Shown piece after piece: positions 44,339 to 53,318 of a DNA stretch of 64,000 nt. Numbering within the stretch: the first letter of the stretch is position 1; every line of letters begins with the position of its first letter. The stretch spans positions 1 through 64,000 of the forward strand of contig JACRCV010000104.1 in NCBI GenBank assembly GCA_016218825.1, in the 5' to 3' direction. Position numbers and translations under genes: made by a program. Source of the stretch: Deltaproteobacteria bacterium (GTDB taxonomy: Bacteria; Myxococcota; XYA12-FULL-58-9). Below the pieces are notes generated by a model that was not told the DNA's origin, did no database searches, and saw only the letters and a program-made list of their open reading frames with translations.

Positions 44339-46060
44339 TCACATCGGTAGAACCCGCACCGCGATCCGCGCCTTGCCGCTGACCACCCCGGGCCGAGCGC
44401 GCTGCTCCTCCCAGGCCACGCCACGCGAGCGCCGCGCTTTGCTCGGATCCCCGGAGAGCACCGCGACCGCCGAGCCCGGCAGGAAGGACATCGCCTCGGC
44501 CCCGGCCATGAGCCCGGCGCCCGGGCGCACCACCATCAGGTAGAGCCGGCCGTCCGGACGGCGGCCCGACAACCAGGCGCCGATCCCCTTCAGATCGATT
44601 GGCCGGGGCTCACCGTCGACGTCGCCGGCCAGATCCTCCGCCGCCACCGCACCGGCGGCGACGATCTCGACGGTCTGATCGGCCCAGCTGTGGGGCACCG
44701 CCAACAAGAACTTCTCGGTGCTGGTGCCGCCCTGTGCGCGCCGCAACCGCACCGCGACCTCGGCGGTATTGCCGGGGCGGAGCTCACCGCGGTCGACGTG
44801 CAGACCTTCGATCCACTCGCTCGTCGGTTTCGGATCGTAGGCGGCGTCGAGGCTCAGCTGCATCCGCGGCGGCGGACCGAAGGGCGTGTCCCACAACGTC
44901 GCCAGCGTCATCGCCATGTCGATCGCCGCGTTGATGAACAGGCCGCCGTCGCGCTCCGCGGCGTAGACGTTCTCGACCCGCACCGGCGCCATGCCGTCGA
45001 TGTCGATGCGGCCCGCGAGGCGAACCGTGCCGCGCTCCGCGGACTCGACCCGACCGACGAGGGCGCCGGCGGTGCCGATCGCCACGAAGCGCGGGGTCAG
45101 CATCACGTCGCGGGCGACGTCGAAGGAGAAGCGCGACTCGGTGGCGCCGACCTTGACCTTGCCGCGCACCGGCAGCATCGCCGCCCTCACCCCGGTGCGA
45201 CCGCCGATCGCGGTGAGCCGATCTTGGATGACCTCGCCGACCAGGGCGCCGGTGACCGCCATCTTGTAGGAGCGCTGCGCCGAGACCATCGTGTTGACGA
45301 TGGTCGCGTTCGCCATCGGCAGCGACACCATCCCCGCGCCCAAGAACGGATGGCCGAACGCCAGCACCCGGTCGCCGTCCACCGTCGTCACCGTGCCGGT
45401 CGCGGCGACGTCGACGTCACCGGTCACCAGCACCGCCGCCACCGCGCCGCCGGGCACGAGAGGCCGGGCCGCCGTACCTTTGGCCATCGCCCCACCGACG
45501 ACCGGCTCGAAGCCGATGGCCCGCAGCCACGGGCCGAAGTGCTCGGCGACCGCGGCCGGCACCCCCGCCATCGCCAGCGGCGTCGCGATCGCTCTGACCT
45601 CGGACGACGCCGAGTCCGACGGCGGCGCCGCGCCGCGCTTGAACGCACCCCAGTCTTGACCGATCGACGCCGTCGCCCGCCACGGGCGCTCGGTCTCGGG
45701 GAGGTTCTGCACCTCGAGCATGTCGGCGATCGGCGTGATCCCGGCGATCGGCTCCTTGGCGAAGGCGGCGAACGAATAGGCGAGCGCGCCGACGAGCTTG
45801 CCGTCGATCGAGCACGGGCTGCCGCTCATGCCGGCCACGACCCCGCTCCACTCCGGCTTGTCGCCGAGCAGGCGGATCACCACGACGTTCTTGTTCGGGC
45901 CGAGGAAGTTGCGCATCACGCCTTTGACGACGAAGGCCATCGGCTCCGGCTGGTCGCCCTCGAACACCGTCTGGCACTCGCCCCGCTGCCCGGGCACGAG
46001 GTCATCCACCCCGATCGCCGGCGGCGCGGCCGTCAACATCAACGTCAGGAGAAGATCCAT
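44339..46060 (-). CDS. SpoIVB/S55 peptidase-like protein
   Basis: The product is 573 aa. A short signal-like N-terminus precedes an S55-type domain: GMSGSP near residues 77-82, followed by SIDGKLVGALAYSF, and FGHPF with His near 237. These are the catalytic Ser region and His region of the SpoIVB family. The C-terminal half has beta-rich sequence and no PDZ domain is evident. S55 enzymes act in sporulation signalling in Firmicutes, but homologous domains occur widely in other phyla with unknown roles. It lies between plsC and the beta-propeller gene; the stop overlaps a GTG of that gene. Activity is inferred from motifs. Confidence 0.8.
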   Translation of the reverse strand: MDLLLTLMLTAAPPAIGVDDLVPGQRGECQTVFEGDQPEPMAFVVKGVMRNFLGPNKNVVVIRLLGDKPEWSGVVAGMSGSPCSIDGKLVGALAYSFAAFAKEPIAGITPIADMLEVQNLPETERPWRATASIGQDWGAFKRGAAPPSDSASSEVRAIATPLAMAGVPAAVAEHFGPWLRAIGFEPVVGGAMAKGTAARPLVPGGAVAAVLVTGDVDVAATGTVTTVDGDRVLAFGHPFLGAGMVSLPMANATIVNTMVSAQRSYKMAVTGALVGEVIQDRLTAIGGRTGVRAAMLPVRGKVKVGATESRFSFDVARDVMLTPRFVAIGTAGALVGRVESAERGTVRLAGRIDIDGMAPVRVENVYAAERDGGLFINAAIDMAMTLATLWDTPFGPPPRMQLSLDAAYDPKPTSEWIEGLHVDRGELRPGNTAEVAVRLRRAQGGTSTEKFLLAVPHSWADQTVEIVAAGAVAAEDLAGDVDGEPRPIDLKGIGAWLSGRRPDGRLYLMVVRPGAGLMAGAEAMSFLPGSAVAVLSGDPSKARRSRGVAWEEQRARPGVVSGKARIAVRVLPM

Positions 46061-46139
46061 GGCCGGCCCACTCTACTCGAAGGAAGTGTCGCTCACCAGG
46101 AGATCGAAACGGCGGCGCGCGAGCGGACAGTCATGCCGC

Positions 46140-46901
46140 CTAGGGCAGGCGCCTTTCGCCCGTCGCCCGGGCGAGGATCTGCCCGGCGCTCCGGCGCTCG
46201 TCGCTCGCCGCGATGCAGGCACGCACCGCCTCGCGCACCTCGGCGACGTGCGCGTCGATGGTCGCGAGCTGCCAATCGCCGGTCGGGATCGGCGCCCCGA
46301 TGGTCAGGTAGACCGTCCCCGGCCGCAGCAGGCGACTGTACTTCGGCATCACGTCTTTGGCACCGGCGATGCCAATCGGCACCATCGGCAGGCCGGCGTG
46401 CATCGCGATGTGAAACGCGCCCTTCTTGAACGGCTGCAGGGTACCGTCTTGGCTGCGGGTCCCCTCGGGGAACACCGCCACCGACCAGCCCGCGGGCAGC
46501 TTCTTCAGGCCCTCCTGAATGCTGTGGACCGCGCCTTGGGGGTCCTTGCGGTCGATCATGATCGCGCCGCCCGAGGCCAGCGCCCAGCCCCACAGCGGAA
46601 CGCGGTTCAGCTCCTTCTTCGCCAGAAAGCGCACGGTGCGCGGCAGCACCGCGGGCAGGAAGACGACGTCGATGGTGCTCTGATGATTGCTGACGAACAC
46701 CGCCGGGCCGGCCAGGTGATCGCCGCCGACGACGTCGATGCGGATGCCGCCGAGCGCCAGCGTGCCCCGCGCCCACGGCCGACAGCAGGTCAGCCACATC
46801 CGCCGCGGGTCGAACAACATCGCGCAGGCGACCACCGCCACGGCACCGCTGAAGATCGTCGCCGCCGCCGTCCGCAGCGCGCGCACCACCAGGCAAATCA
46901 T
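46140..46901 (-). CDS. plsC: 1-acyl-glycerol-3-phosphate acyltransferase (PlsC-like)
   Basis: The product is 253 aa. It has the acyltransferase signatures NHQSTID (72-78, the NHX4D catalytic motif) and FPEGTRS (144-150), plus an N-terminal hydrophobic helix (about 12-30). It transfers an acyl group to lysophosphatidic acid for phospholipid synthesis at the inner membrane. No in-frame start with a good ribosome site is evident other than the ATG at 46901. It is divergent from the M23 peptidase gene across a 100-bp region and lies 79 bp upstream of the S55-like gene, probably co-transcribed. Confidence 0.88.
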   Translation of the reverse strand: MICLVVRALRTAAATIFSGAVAVVACAMLFDPRRMWLTCCRPWARGTLALGGIRIDVVGGDHLAGPAVFVSNHQSTIDVVFLPAVLPRTVRFLAKKELNRVPLWGWALASGGAIMIDRKDPQGAVHSIQEGLKKLPAGWSVAVFPEGTRSQDGTLQPFKKGAFHIAMHAGLPMVPIGIAGAKDVMPKYSRLLRPGTVYLTIGAPIPTGDWQLATIDAHVAEVREAVRACIAASDERRSAGQILARATGERRLP

Positions 46902-47001
46902 GGCCGTCGCCCATACAAGAAACCCGGACGCGTGAACAGATGCAGGGCACCAATCGCCCGGATATGGCGCTGATCCGCGTTTCTTAGTAAGGGAGCAGAC
47001 G

Positions 47002-47886
47002 ATGTTGTTGTGGTTCTCGATCCTCTCCTCGGTGGCGGCGCCGACGCCGGTCGACGTCAGCATCCGTGACTCCATCGAGGCGAGCCTCGGGCGGGTGATC
47101 GGCGCCGACGCCCCGGCCATCGGCAATCAGGTCGCGAGGTTGCTGCGCTGGAAAGGCGACGTGATCAAGAACGTCCACCCCGGCGACAAGCTCAAGCTCC
47201 TCTTCGAGCGCGCCCCCGAGCCCGAGCTCGTCGCCCTCGTCTACAGCGGCAGCGAGATCGACCTGCGCGCCTATCGCTTCGACGACGCCGACGGCATCAG
47301 CCGCTATTACGACGAGAGCGGCACCCTCATCGAGCCTTGGCTCCTCCACTCCCCGGTCGACGGCTACGTCCAGATCACCGAGACCGTGCAGACCGGCCGC
47401 GGCAAGCGGCGCCACCACGGCCTGGATCTCAAGGCCCCGGAGGGCACGCCGGTGCTGACACCCTTCGACGGCGTCGTGGCACGCGTCAACTGGGGCTCAG
47501 GACGCGCCAACGGCAAGTGCCTCGAGGTCACCTACGAGAACGGCACCGTCGGGCGCTTCCTGCACCTGTCGACAGTGGAGCCGGTGGCGGTGCCGGGCGC
47601 CAAGCTCGAGGCCGGCACCCGCATCGGCGCCGTCGGCTCGACCGGCCACTCGCTGGCGCCGCACCTGCACTACGAGATCCGCGCCCCGGCGGGGGATGCC
47701 CTAGACCCGCTCGAAGAGCACGGCACCGAGCGCGCCGTGGTCGCGGCCGAGAAACGCCAGGCGTTCGACGTCGCCCGCCGCGCCTTCGAGGTCGCGCTCA
47801 CCGGCGTCAGCGCCACGACCGCCGTCGCCGTGCCCGGGCCCGCCGACCTCATGGGCCCGGTGCAGACCCTGCAGACCATTCAATAG
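47002..47886 (+). CDS. M23 (LytM-type) peptidoglycan endopeptidase
   Basis: The product is 294 aa. A short signal peptide is followed by a region of about 100 residues before the LytM domain. The M23 metal-binding motifs are present: HxxxD (H138-D142) and HLH (H221-H223), with a further His in FLHL (188). The domain has the Zn-dependent endopeptidase pattern of GLDLKAPEGTPVLTPFDGVV and GSTGHSLAPHLHYEIR. It probably cuts peptidoglycan cross-bridges in the periplasm. Residues after about 230 are an extra helical tail. The ribosome site AGGGAG is 7 nt before the ATG. It stands alone and is divergent from plsC. Confidence 0.88.
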   Translation: MLLWFSILSSVAAPTPVDVSIRDSIEASLGRVIGADAPAIGNQVARLLRWKGDVIKNVHPGDKLKLLFERAPEPELVALVYSGSEIDLRAYRFDDADGISRYYDESGTLIEPWLLHSPVDGYVQITETVQTGRGKRRHHGLDLKAPEGTPVLTPFDGVVARVNWGSGRANGKCLEVTYENGTVGRFLHLSTVEPVAVPGAKLEAGTRIGAVGSTGHSLAPHLHYEIRAPAGDALDPLEEHGTERAVVAAEKRQAFDVARRAFEVALTGVSATTAVAVPGPADLMGPVQTLQTIQ

Positions 47887-47938
47887 CCCGACGCCGCGGG
47901 CTCGACCCCGAGGTGCGTCCTCGAGCGACACCACCCGC

Positions 47939-48685
47939 CTACGAGCGCTCCAAGAGCAAGAGCCGCTGCGCCGCGAGCCGCAGCGTCGCGGTCAGCGCCG
48001 CGTCGTCCTTGACGGCCTGCAAGTCGCGGCGGCTCAGGAACGGCAGCAGGTTCACCGCGAGCCGCGGCGCGAGATAGGGGTTGTTGGCGAGCGCCAGGCG
48101 CACCGGGTAGCGCCGGCCCCACTTCGGCGATCGCAACACCGCCTCGAGGGCACGACTGACCGTCGGCCGGCGCGACGCGATCCGCAGCACCAGCTGCTCG
48201 GTCGTGTGCGGATTGGCGAGCAGGTTCGTGACCACCGCGAAGTCCGGATCGCGCGCCAAGCGGTTGCTGGCCTCACCGCGCGCGGTGCGCGCCAGCGCCC
48301 GCCTCCTGCCGAGCGGCACGTCCTTGAGGCTGCTGTCGATGAGCGCCTCGCTCTCGACCTGCGTCGCCGACGCCGGCGCCTGCGGGCTCAGCAACCACTG
48401 CGCGGCCACGACGTGGCCCGCGGCTCGCCCGGCGACGAGCATCGCGTCGAGGTGCGCCGCCGGCAGCAGGCACACGAGGTCGTTCGCATCGATGAGGCAG
48501 GTGTAGACCGCGACGCAGCCGGCGCGCCGGCTGATGACGCCGCGGATCAGGGTCTCGAGCGCCGACACCGCGCCGCCAGCGTCCATCGCCCGCAGCGCCG
48601 CCGCCAGCGCCGCGCGTCGCATCGTCACCTCCGGCAGCGCCGCGAGGCGACGGATCAGACCGAGGGCGGGGTCGCGCTGCCCCAC
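47939..48685 (-). CDS. HEAT-like repeat protein
   Basis: The product is 248 aa, all helical, with repeated patterns such as LAANPHTTEQLVLRIASR, LALANNPYLAPRLAVNLL and RLARDPDFAVVTNLLA. These alternate LA.(N/D)P.. and helix pairs as in HEAT-like or DUF2336-like proteins. No signal peptide or catalytic motif is seen. The GTG start lies 2 bp past the stop of the outer-membrane protein gene, so it is the last gene of the topA operon. It may be a protein-binding scaffold. The function is unknown. Confidence 0.65.
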   Translation of the reverse strand: MGQRDPALGLIRRLAALPEVTMRRAALAAALRAMDAGGAVSALETLIRGVISRRAGCVAVYTCLIDANDLVCLLPAAHLDAMLVAGRAAGHVVAAQWLLSPQAPASATQVESEALIDSSLKDVPLGRRRALARTARGEASNRLARDPDFAVVTNLLANPHTTEQLVLRIASRRPTVSRALEAVLRSPKWGRRYPVRLALANNPYLAPRLAVNLLPFLSRRDLQAVKDDAALTATLRLAAQRLLLLERS

Positions 48686-48687
48686 CG

Positions 48688-49665
48688 CTAGAACGCCCAG
48701 ATCAGATCAGCCTGCGGCAGCACCCAGGTCAAGGATCCGAACGGCAGCTCGCTGTAGGCGACCTTGACGCCGGCCTGGACCCTGAAGTCCGCCGACACCA
48801 CAAAGCCCACGACGCCCGAGCTCTCGACCGCGAAAGTGCTCGTGCCGCTGTTCATCATGAAGAGATCCAGATCGAAGCCGTAGGTGAAGGAGCGCCCCAA
48901 CGGCCCCTCCAGATCGAAGCCGAAGGCGCCGCTGACGTGCTCGGTGTAGGCGGCGGTCCGCGGCAACACCAGCGGCAGGTCGATGGTGGTGAGCGTCGAG
49001 CGCCCGACGCTCATCGCCAGCATCAGCCCGACCTTCGCCGTCAGGCGGTGGCGGCGCGCCACCGGCAGCGTCAGGTAGACCTCGTTGTTGAGCGCCAAGA
49101 TGTGCGGCACCCGGGTGTCGTGCGCGATGATGCCGCCGGTCCCCTCGCGTGACAGCGCCAACAACAACCCGGTCGGGTACATCAGGTTGTGGCGGGTCGC
49201 GACCACCGCGCCGCCGAAGCCCAACCACGCCTTCTTGACCGCCAAGCTCGGCATCAGGAGGTCCAGCAGCGGCCGGGTCGACAGCTCGAGGTTGTGACCC
49301 AGGCCGTAGCACAGGGGCTGGAACACACCGACCTCGAGACGCCCCTGCGGCAGCACGTACGCCGTGCTGCTCGACCACGGCGCGGTTAGCGCCACGGGCC
49401 GCGCGACCTCGGTGTCCACCGGCTCCGGGACCTCCGCCAAGAGCGGCGGCACCACCTCCTGGGCCGGAGGCGGCACCTCGGCCTCGGGACCGGCGCCATC
49501 GACCGGCGGCGCCGGCGCCGGCTCGTCGACCGGCGACTCGTCGACCGGCGACTCGGTGACCAGCGGCTCGACGGCGGCGGCGGCGGGCGGCGCGGACACC
49601 TCGAGCGGCGCCTCCGGCGACAGGAGCACGAGGGCCTGGAACAACATCGCCACGCTGCCGCTCAT
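48688..49665 (-). CDS. Outer-membrane beta-barrel protein
   Basis: The product is 325 aa. A short N-terminal hydrophobic region is followed by an acidic Pro/Glu/Val linker (about residues 20-90) that may lie in the periplasm. The rest is rich in alternating strands and ends in Phe (DLIWAF), the signature of BamA-recognised barrels. The start (ATG) overlaps the stop of the exo/endonuclease gene (ATGA). A porin-like or adhesin-like surface role is possible; there is nothing to choose between them. Confidence 0.7.
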   Translation of the reverse strand: MSGSVAMLFQALVLLSPEAPLEVSAPPAAAAVEPLVTESPVDESPVDEPAPAPPVDGAGPEAEVPPPAQEVVPPLLAEVPEPVDTEVARPVALTAPWSSSTAYVLPQGRLEVGVFQPLCYGLGHNLELSTRPLLDLLMPSLAVKKAWLGFGGAVVATRHNLMYPTGLLLALSREGTGGIIAHDTRVPHILALNNEVYLTLPVARRHRLTAKVGLMLAMSVGRSTLTTIDLPLVLPRTAAYTEHVSGAFGFDLEGPLGRSFTYGFDLDLFMMNSGTSTFAVESSGVVGFVVSADFRVQAGVKVAYSELPFGSLTWVLPQADLIWAF

Positions 49666-50753
49666 CGCTGCACCGTCAGCCGCGCCGAGACCGGGGCGTG
49701 ATCGGACAACGGCAGGGTGTCGAAGCCGCCTCGCGCCTCGCTCTGGTGCACCAGGCCGGAGCCGGGGTCGAAGGTGCCGCTGGTGAACAGATAGTCCAGA
49801 CGGCGGTTCCAGCCGACCGCCGCGTCGCCGGTGAACGAGAAGTACGGGGTGTTGTCGTCGGCGTAGTCTCCGAGCGGGATCGCCTCTTGGAAGGAGGCGT
49901 AGAGCGCGTCGAGGTAGTGCTCCTCGCCGGTGTAGTCGTCGTTCTCGAAGCGCGCGTCGCTGCAGTCGTCGGCAAAGCCCGCCACCTGGGTCGAGGCCGG
50001 CGGGACGGTGTTGAAGTCGCCGCCCCCGACCACCCAGTAGCCCTGGTCCGCGAGCTCCGTCATCACGCTGCCGAAGGTGCGGATGTGCTCCACGCGGATG
50101 TCATCTTTGGAGAACGCCTCGGCGTGCATGTTGGCGAGCCAGAGGTCGGCGGCCTCCGGGAGCTCCACCCGGGCGCGGAGGATGTTGCGCTTCAGGTAGA
50201 AGTAGCGGGTCGCGGCGCCGTCCTCCTTGGAGAGCGCCAGGGCCAGGCGCTCGGCGTGGTCGATCGGGTAGCGCGACAAGATGGCGTTGCCGGAGTCGAT
50301 GCGGCCGAGGCCGTCGGAGGGCACGAAGTCGGCCTTCCACTGCGAGGCGTAGGCGCCGTAGTTGAAGGAGGTGTGATCGAGGAGCCACTGCACCTCGTCG
50401 ACGTAGGCGCTGCGCTTCGCCTCGACGTCGGCCTCCTGGAGCAAGAGGATGTCGGGATCGACCTGGTTGATCTTCGCGGCGAGCCCCTCGAGGTGGCGGT
50501 GGACCTCGTCCTCGGTCATCAGGCCGCGGTCGCCGTTGCACTCGTAGAAGAAGCGCAGCCGCGCCCCGGCGAACTCGATGTTGTAGGTCATCACCAACAG
50601 CTCGGTGACCGCCGTCGGCGCCGGCTTCGGCGCCGCGGCCCGATACAACACCGCGTCCTCGACCGCCTCGAAGTTGGTGTCGAAGGGATCGGTGAGGCTA
50701 CAGGCCGAGGCCGCGAGCGCCAGCGCAAACGCGACGCGGCCGCGCTCGATCAG
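49662..50753 (-). CDS. Exo/endonuclease/phosphatase-family lipoprotein
   Basis: The product is about 363 aa. A leader with a lipobox (LALAASAC) is followed by the EEP fold: MTYNIEF, LLLQEADV (catalytic Glu), GDFNTVP (Asp/Asn) and SDHAPV (Asp/His). These are the residues of Mg-dependent nucleases and phosphodiesterases. The lipobox implies a periplasmic or surface enzyme. No ATG or GTG lies at a fitting place: the best start is CTG at 50753, overlapping the TGA of topA (CTGA). A GTG further into topA (near 50820) would give a long basic leader. The substrate (DNA, phosphoinositide, sphingomyelin or other) is unknown. Confidence 0.8.
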   Translation of the reverse strand: MIERGRVAFALALAASACSLTDPFDTNFEAVEDAVLYRAAAPKPAPTAVTELLVMTYNIEFAGARLRFFYECNGDRGLMTEDEVHRHLEGLAAKINQVDPDILLLQEADVEAKRSAYVDEVQWLLDHTSFNYGAYASQWKADFVPSDGLGRIDSGNAILSRYPIDHAERLALALSKEDGAATRYFYLKRNILRARVELPEAADLWLANMHAEAFSKDDIRVEHIRTFGSVMTELADQGYWVVGGGDFNTVPPASTQVAGFADDCSDARFENDDYTGEEHYLDALYASFQEAIPLGDYADDNTPYFSFTGDAAVGWNRRLDYLFTSGTFDPGSGLVHQSEARGGFDTLPLSDHAPVSARLTVQR

Positions 50754-53188
50754 GCGTCGCCCGCCGCGATCCGCGCATCCTCGTCGTCGAGCGACGGGTC
50801 GCGCTGGTAGGCGCACTCCTTCTTCGGGCACCGGATGATCGCTCCGTCCTTCTTGGTCCATCGCCGCACCAGGTACTTGTTGCCACACGTCGGGCAGCGG
50901 CCCTCGACCGGCCGGTCCCAGCTCGCGAACGTGCAGTCAGGATAGCGCGAGCAGCCGTAGAAGCTCCGGCCCCGTTTCGAGCGGCGCTCGACGACGTAGC
51001 CGCCGCACTCGGTGGGACAGGTGACACCGATCGGCATCGGCCGCGTCCCCTTGCACTCGGGGTAGAGCTTGCAGGCCAAGAACTGCCCGTAGCGGCCGCG
51101 CTTGACCACCATCGCGCCGCCGCACTTCGGGCAGATCTCGGTGGTGGTCTGCTCCGGCATGATCTCGATGCTACCGTCCAGGCGGCGCTTGTACTCGCGG
51201 GTGTTGCGGCACGCGGGGTAGCCCTGGCAGGCCAGGAAAGTGCCGTTGCGGCCCCACTTGATGACCATCGGCTTGCCGCACCGGCCGCAGGTGTGCTCGG
51301 TCGGGATCTCCTCGCGCTTGACGTCGCGCATCTCGTCCTTGGCGCGCTCCAGCGACTCCTTGAAGCCGCCGTGGTAGAAGTCGCCGAGCAGCTTGTGCCA
51401 GTCGACCTTGCCTTCCTCGACCTCGTCGAGCAGCTCCTCCATCTGCGCGGTGAACTCGACGTCGAGGATCTTCGGGAACGAGATCACCAGGAGGTCGGTG
51501 ACCAGCGAGCCGAGCTCGCTCGGCGTGAAGCGCCCCTCGATCTTCTGGACGTAGCCGCGGGCGACGATGGTCGAGAGGATCGCGGCGTAGGTCGACGGCC
51601 GGCCGATGCCCTTCTCCTCGAGCTCCTTGACGAGCGAGCTCTCGGAGAAGCGCGGCGGCGGCTCGGTGAAGTGCTGCTCCGGCGACACCTTCTCCAGACG
51701 CAGCGGGTCGTTCACCGCCAACACCGGCAGCGCCCCGCCCCGGGCCTCGGCGCCCGCCTCCTCTTCGGCGGCCGCCGGCTCTTCCTCGATCTCCTCGACG
51801 CCGAACGCGGCGAGGAAGCCCCGGAACTTCATCACCGAGCCGGTGGCGCGCAGGGTGTACTTGTCGGCGGCGATGTCGATCGTCGTCTGGTCGTAGACCG
51901 CGGGCACCATCTGGCTCGCCATGAACGAGCGCCAGATCAGGGTGTAGAGCTTCAGCTGCTCGCCGGTCAGGAACGCCGCCACCTTCTCCGGCGGATAGTC
52001 CATCGAGGTCGGGCGGATGGCCTCGTGCGCGTCCTGCGCGCCCTTCTTGCTCTTGTAGACGTTCGGCTCCGCGGGCACGTAGCTGTCGCCGAACTGGGTC
52101 TTGATGGTGTCGCGCACCGCGGTGAGCGCGTCGTTCGACACCCGGGTCGAGTCGGTGCGCATGTAGGTGATGAGCGCCACCGAGCCCTCGTCGCCGAGCT
52201 CGACGCCTTCGTAGAGCTGCTGCGCCACCATCATCGTGCGCTTCGCGGTGAACTTCAGGCGGTTCGCCGCTTCCTGCTGCAGCTTCGAGGTGATGAGAGG
52301 CGCGTTCGGTCGCCGCCGGCGCTCCCGGGTGGTGACCGTCGCCACCTTATAAGTAGCGGTCTCGAGGGCGCGCACCACCTCGGTGGCCTGAGCTTCGCTC
52401 ACGAGCTGCAGCTTGTCGGCGCCGACCTTGATGACCCGCGCCACGAACGACGGCGGCGCCGCCGCCCCGAGGGTGCAATCGACGGTCCAGTACTCGTCGG
52501 GCTTGAAGGCCGCGATCTCGCGCTCGCGCTCCACGACCATGCGCACCGCGACCGACTGCACCCGGCCGGCCGACAGCCCGCGCCGGACCTTCTCCCAGAG
52601 GATGGGGCTGATCTGATAGCCGACGATGCGGTCGAGGATGCGGCGCGCCTGCTGCGACTCGACCAGCGCCAGGTTCAACGCCTGCGGGTTCTTGATCGCC
52701 TCCTGCACCGCGCGCTTGGTGATCTCGTTGAAGGTGATCCGCCGCGTCCGCAGCGCCAGGCGCTTGCCGAGCTCCTCGGTGATGTGCCAGGCGATGGCCT
52801 CCCCTTCGCGATCCGGGTCGGGCGCCAGGAAGATGGTGTCGACGTCTTTCGCCGCGTCCTTGATTTCTTTGATGATTTTCGACTTGCCGCGGATCAGCTC
52901 ATAGGTCGGGGCGAAGCCGTTGTCGATGTCGACGGCGAGCTTGCTCTTCGGCAGGTCGCGGATGTGACCGACCGACGCCTTCACCGTGTAGCCGGGGCCG
53001 AGATACTTCTTGATGGTCTTGGCCTTCGCCGGCGACTCGACGATGACCAGGTGCTTGCCGGAGGCCTTCCTCGGCGCGGCCGCTTCGACCTTGGCGCTCC
53101 CCGACGCCCGCCGCTTGGACTTGGCGCGTTTCTTCGGGGTCTTCTTCTTGGCCGGGACGGGTTCAGTCTCGGCGGCACTAGATGTCAT
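50750..53188 (-). CDS. topA: DNA topoisomerase I
   Basis: The product is 812 aa. The TOPRIM domain has the ESPAKAKTIKKYLG and DPDREGEAIAWH motifs, the catalytic tyrosine Y342 lies in ITYMRTDSTR, and four C-terminal Cys4 zinc fingers follow (from CGRCGKP to CPTCGNK). An N-terminal Lys/Ala-rich tail of about 45 residues precedes the TOPRIM domain. It relaxes negative supercoils. GAGG lies 6 nt before the ATG. It heads an operon of four genes with overlapping stops and starts (exo/endonuclease lipoprotein, outer-membrane protein, HEAT-like protein), an unusual set of companions for topA. Confidence 0.95.
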   Translation of the reverse strand: MTSSAAETEPVPAKKKTPKKRAKSKRRASGSAKVEAAAPRKASGKHLVIVESPAKAKTIKKYLGPGYTVKASVGHIRDLPKSKLAVDIDNGFAPTYELIRGKSKIIKEIKDAAKDVDTIFLAPDPDREGEAIAWHITEELGKRLALRTRRITFNEITKRAVQEAIKNPQALNLALVESQQARRILDRIVGYQISPILWEKVRRGLSAGRVQSVAVRMVVEREREIAAFKPDEYWTVDCTLGAAAPPSFVARVIKVGADKLQLVSEAQATEVVRALETATYKVATVTTRERRRRPNAPLITSKLQQEAANRLKFTAKRTMMVAQQLYEGVELGDEGSVALITYMRTDSTRVSNDALTAVRDTIKTQFGDSYVPAEPNVYKSKKGAQDAHEAIRPTSMDYPPEKVAAFLTGEQLKLYTLIWRSFMASQMVPAVYDQTTIDIAADKYTLRATGSVMKFRGFLAAFGVEEIEEEPAAAEEEAGAEARGGALPVLAVNDPLRLEKVSPEQHFTEPPPRFSESSLVKELEEKGIGRPSTYAAILSTIVARGYVQKIEGRFTPSELGSLVTDLLVISFPKILDVEFTAQMEELLDEVEEGKVDWHKLLGDFYHGGFKESLERAKDEMRDVKREEIPTEHTCGRCGKPMVIKWGRNGTFLACQGYPACRNTREYKRRLDGSIEIMPEQTTTEICPKCGGAMVVKRGRYGQFLACKLYPECKGTRPMPIGVTCPTECGGYVVERRSKRGRSFYGCSRYPDCTFASWDRPVEGRCPTCGNKYLVRRWTKKDGAIIRCPKKECAYQRDPSLDDEDARIAAGDA

Positions 53189-53318
53189 GCAGGGCCTCGA
53201 GTCAGGGGCTCTACCCCTTAGCAACCGCGCGGCCGGGGCGCAAGATCTCAGTCGTTTGACATCCGCGGGTCGCTCGCCGACAACAAGGTAACGTGAAAAA
53301 CCCGGGCTCGCCACGCGC

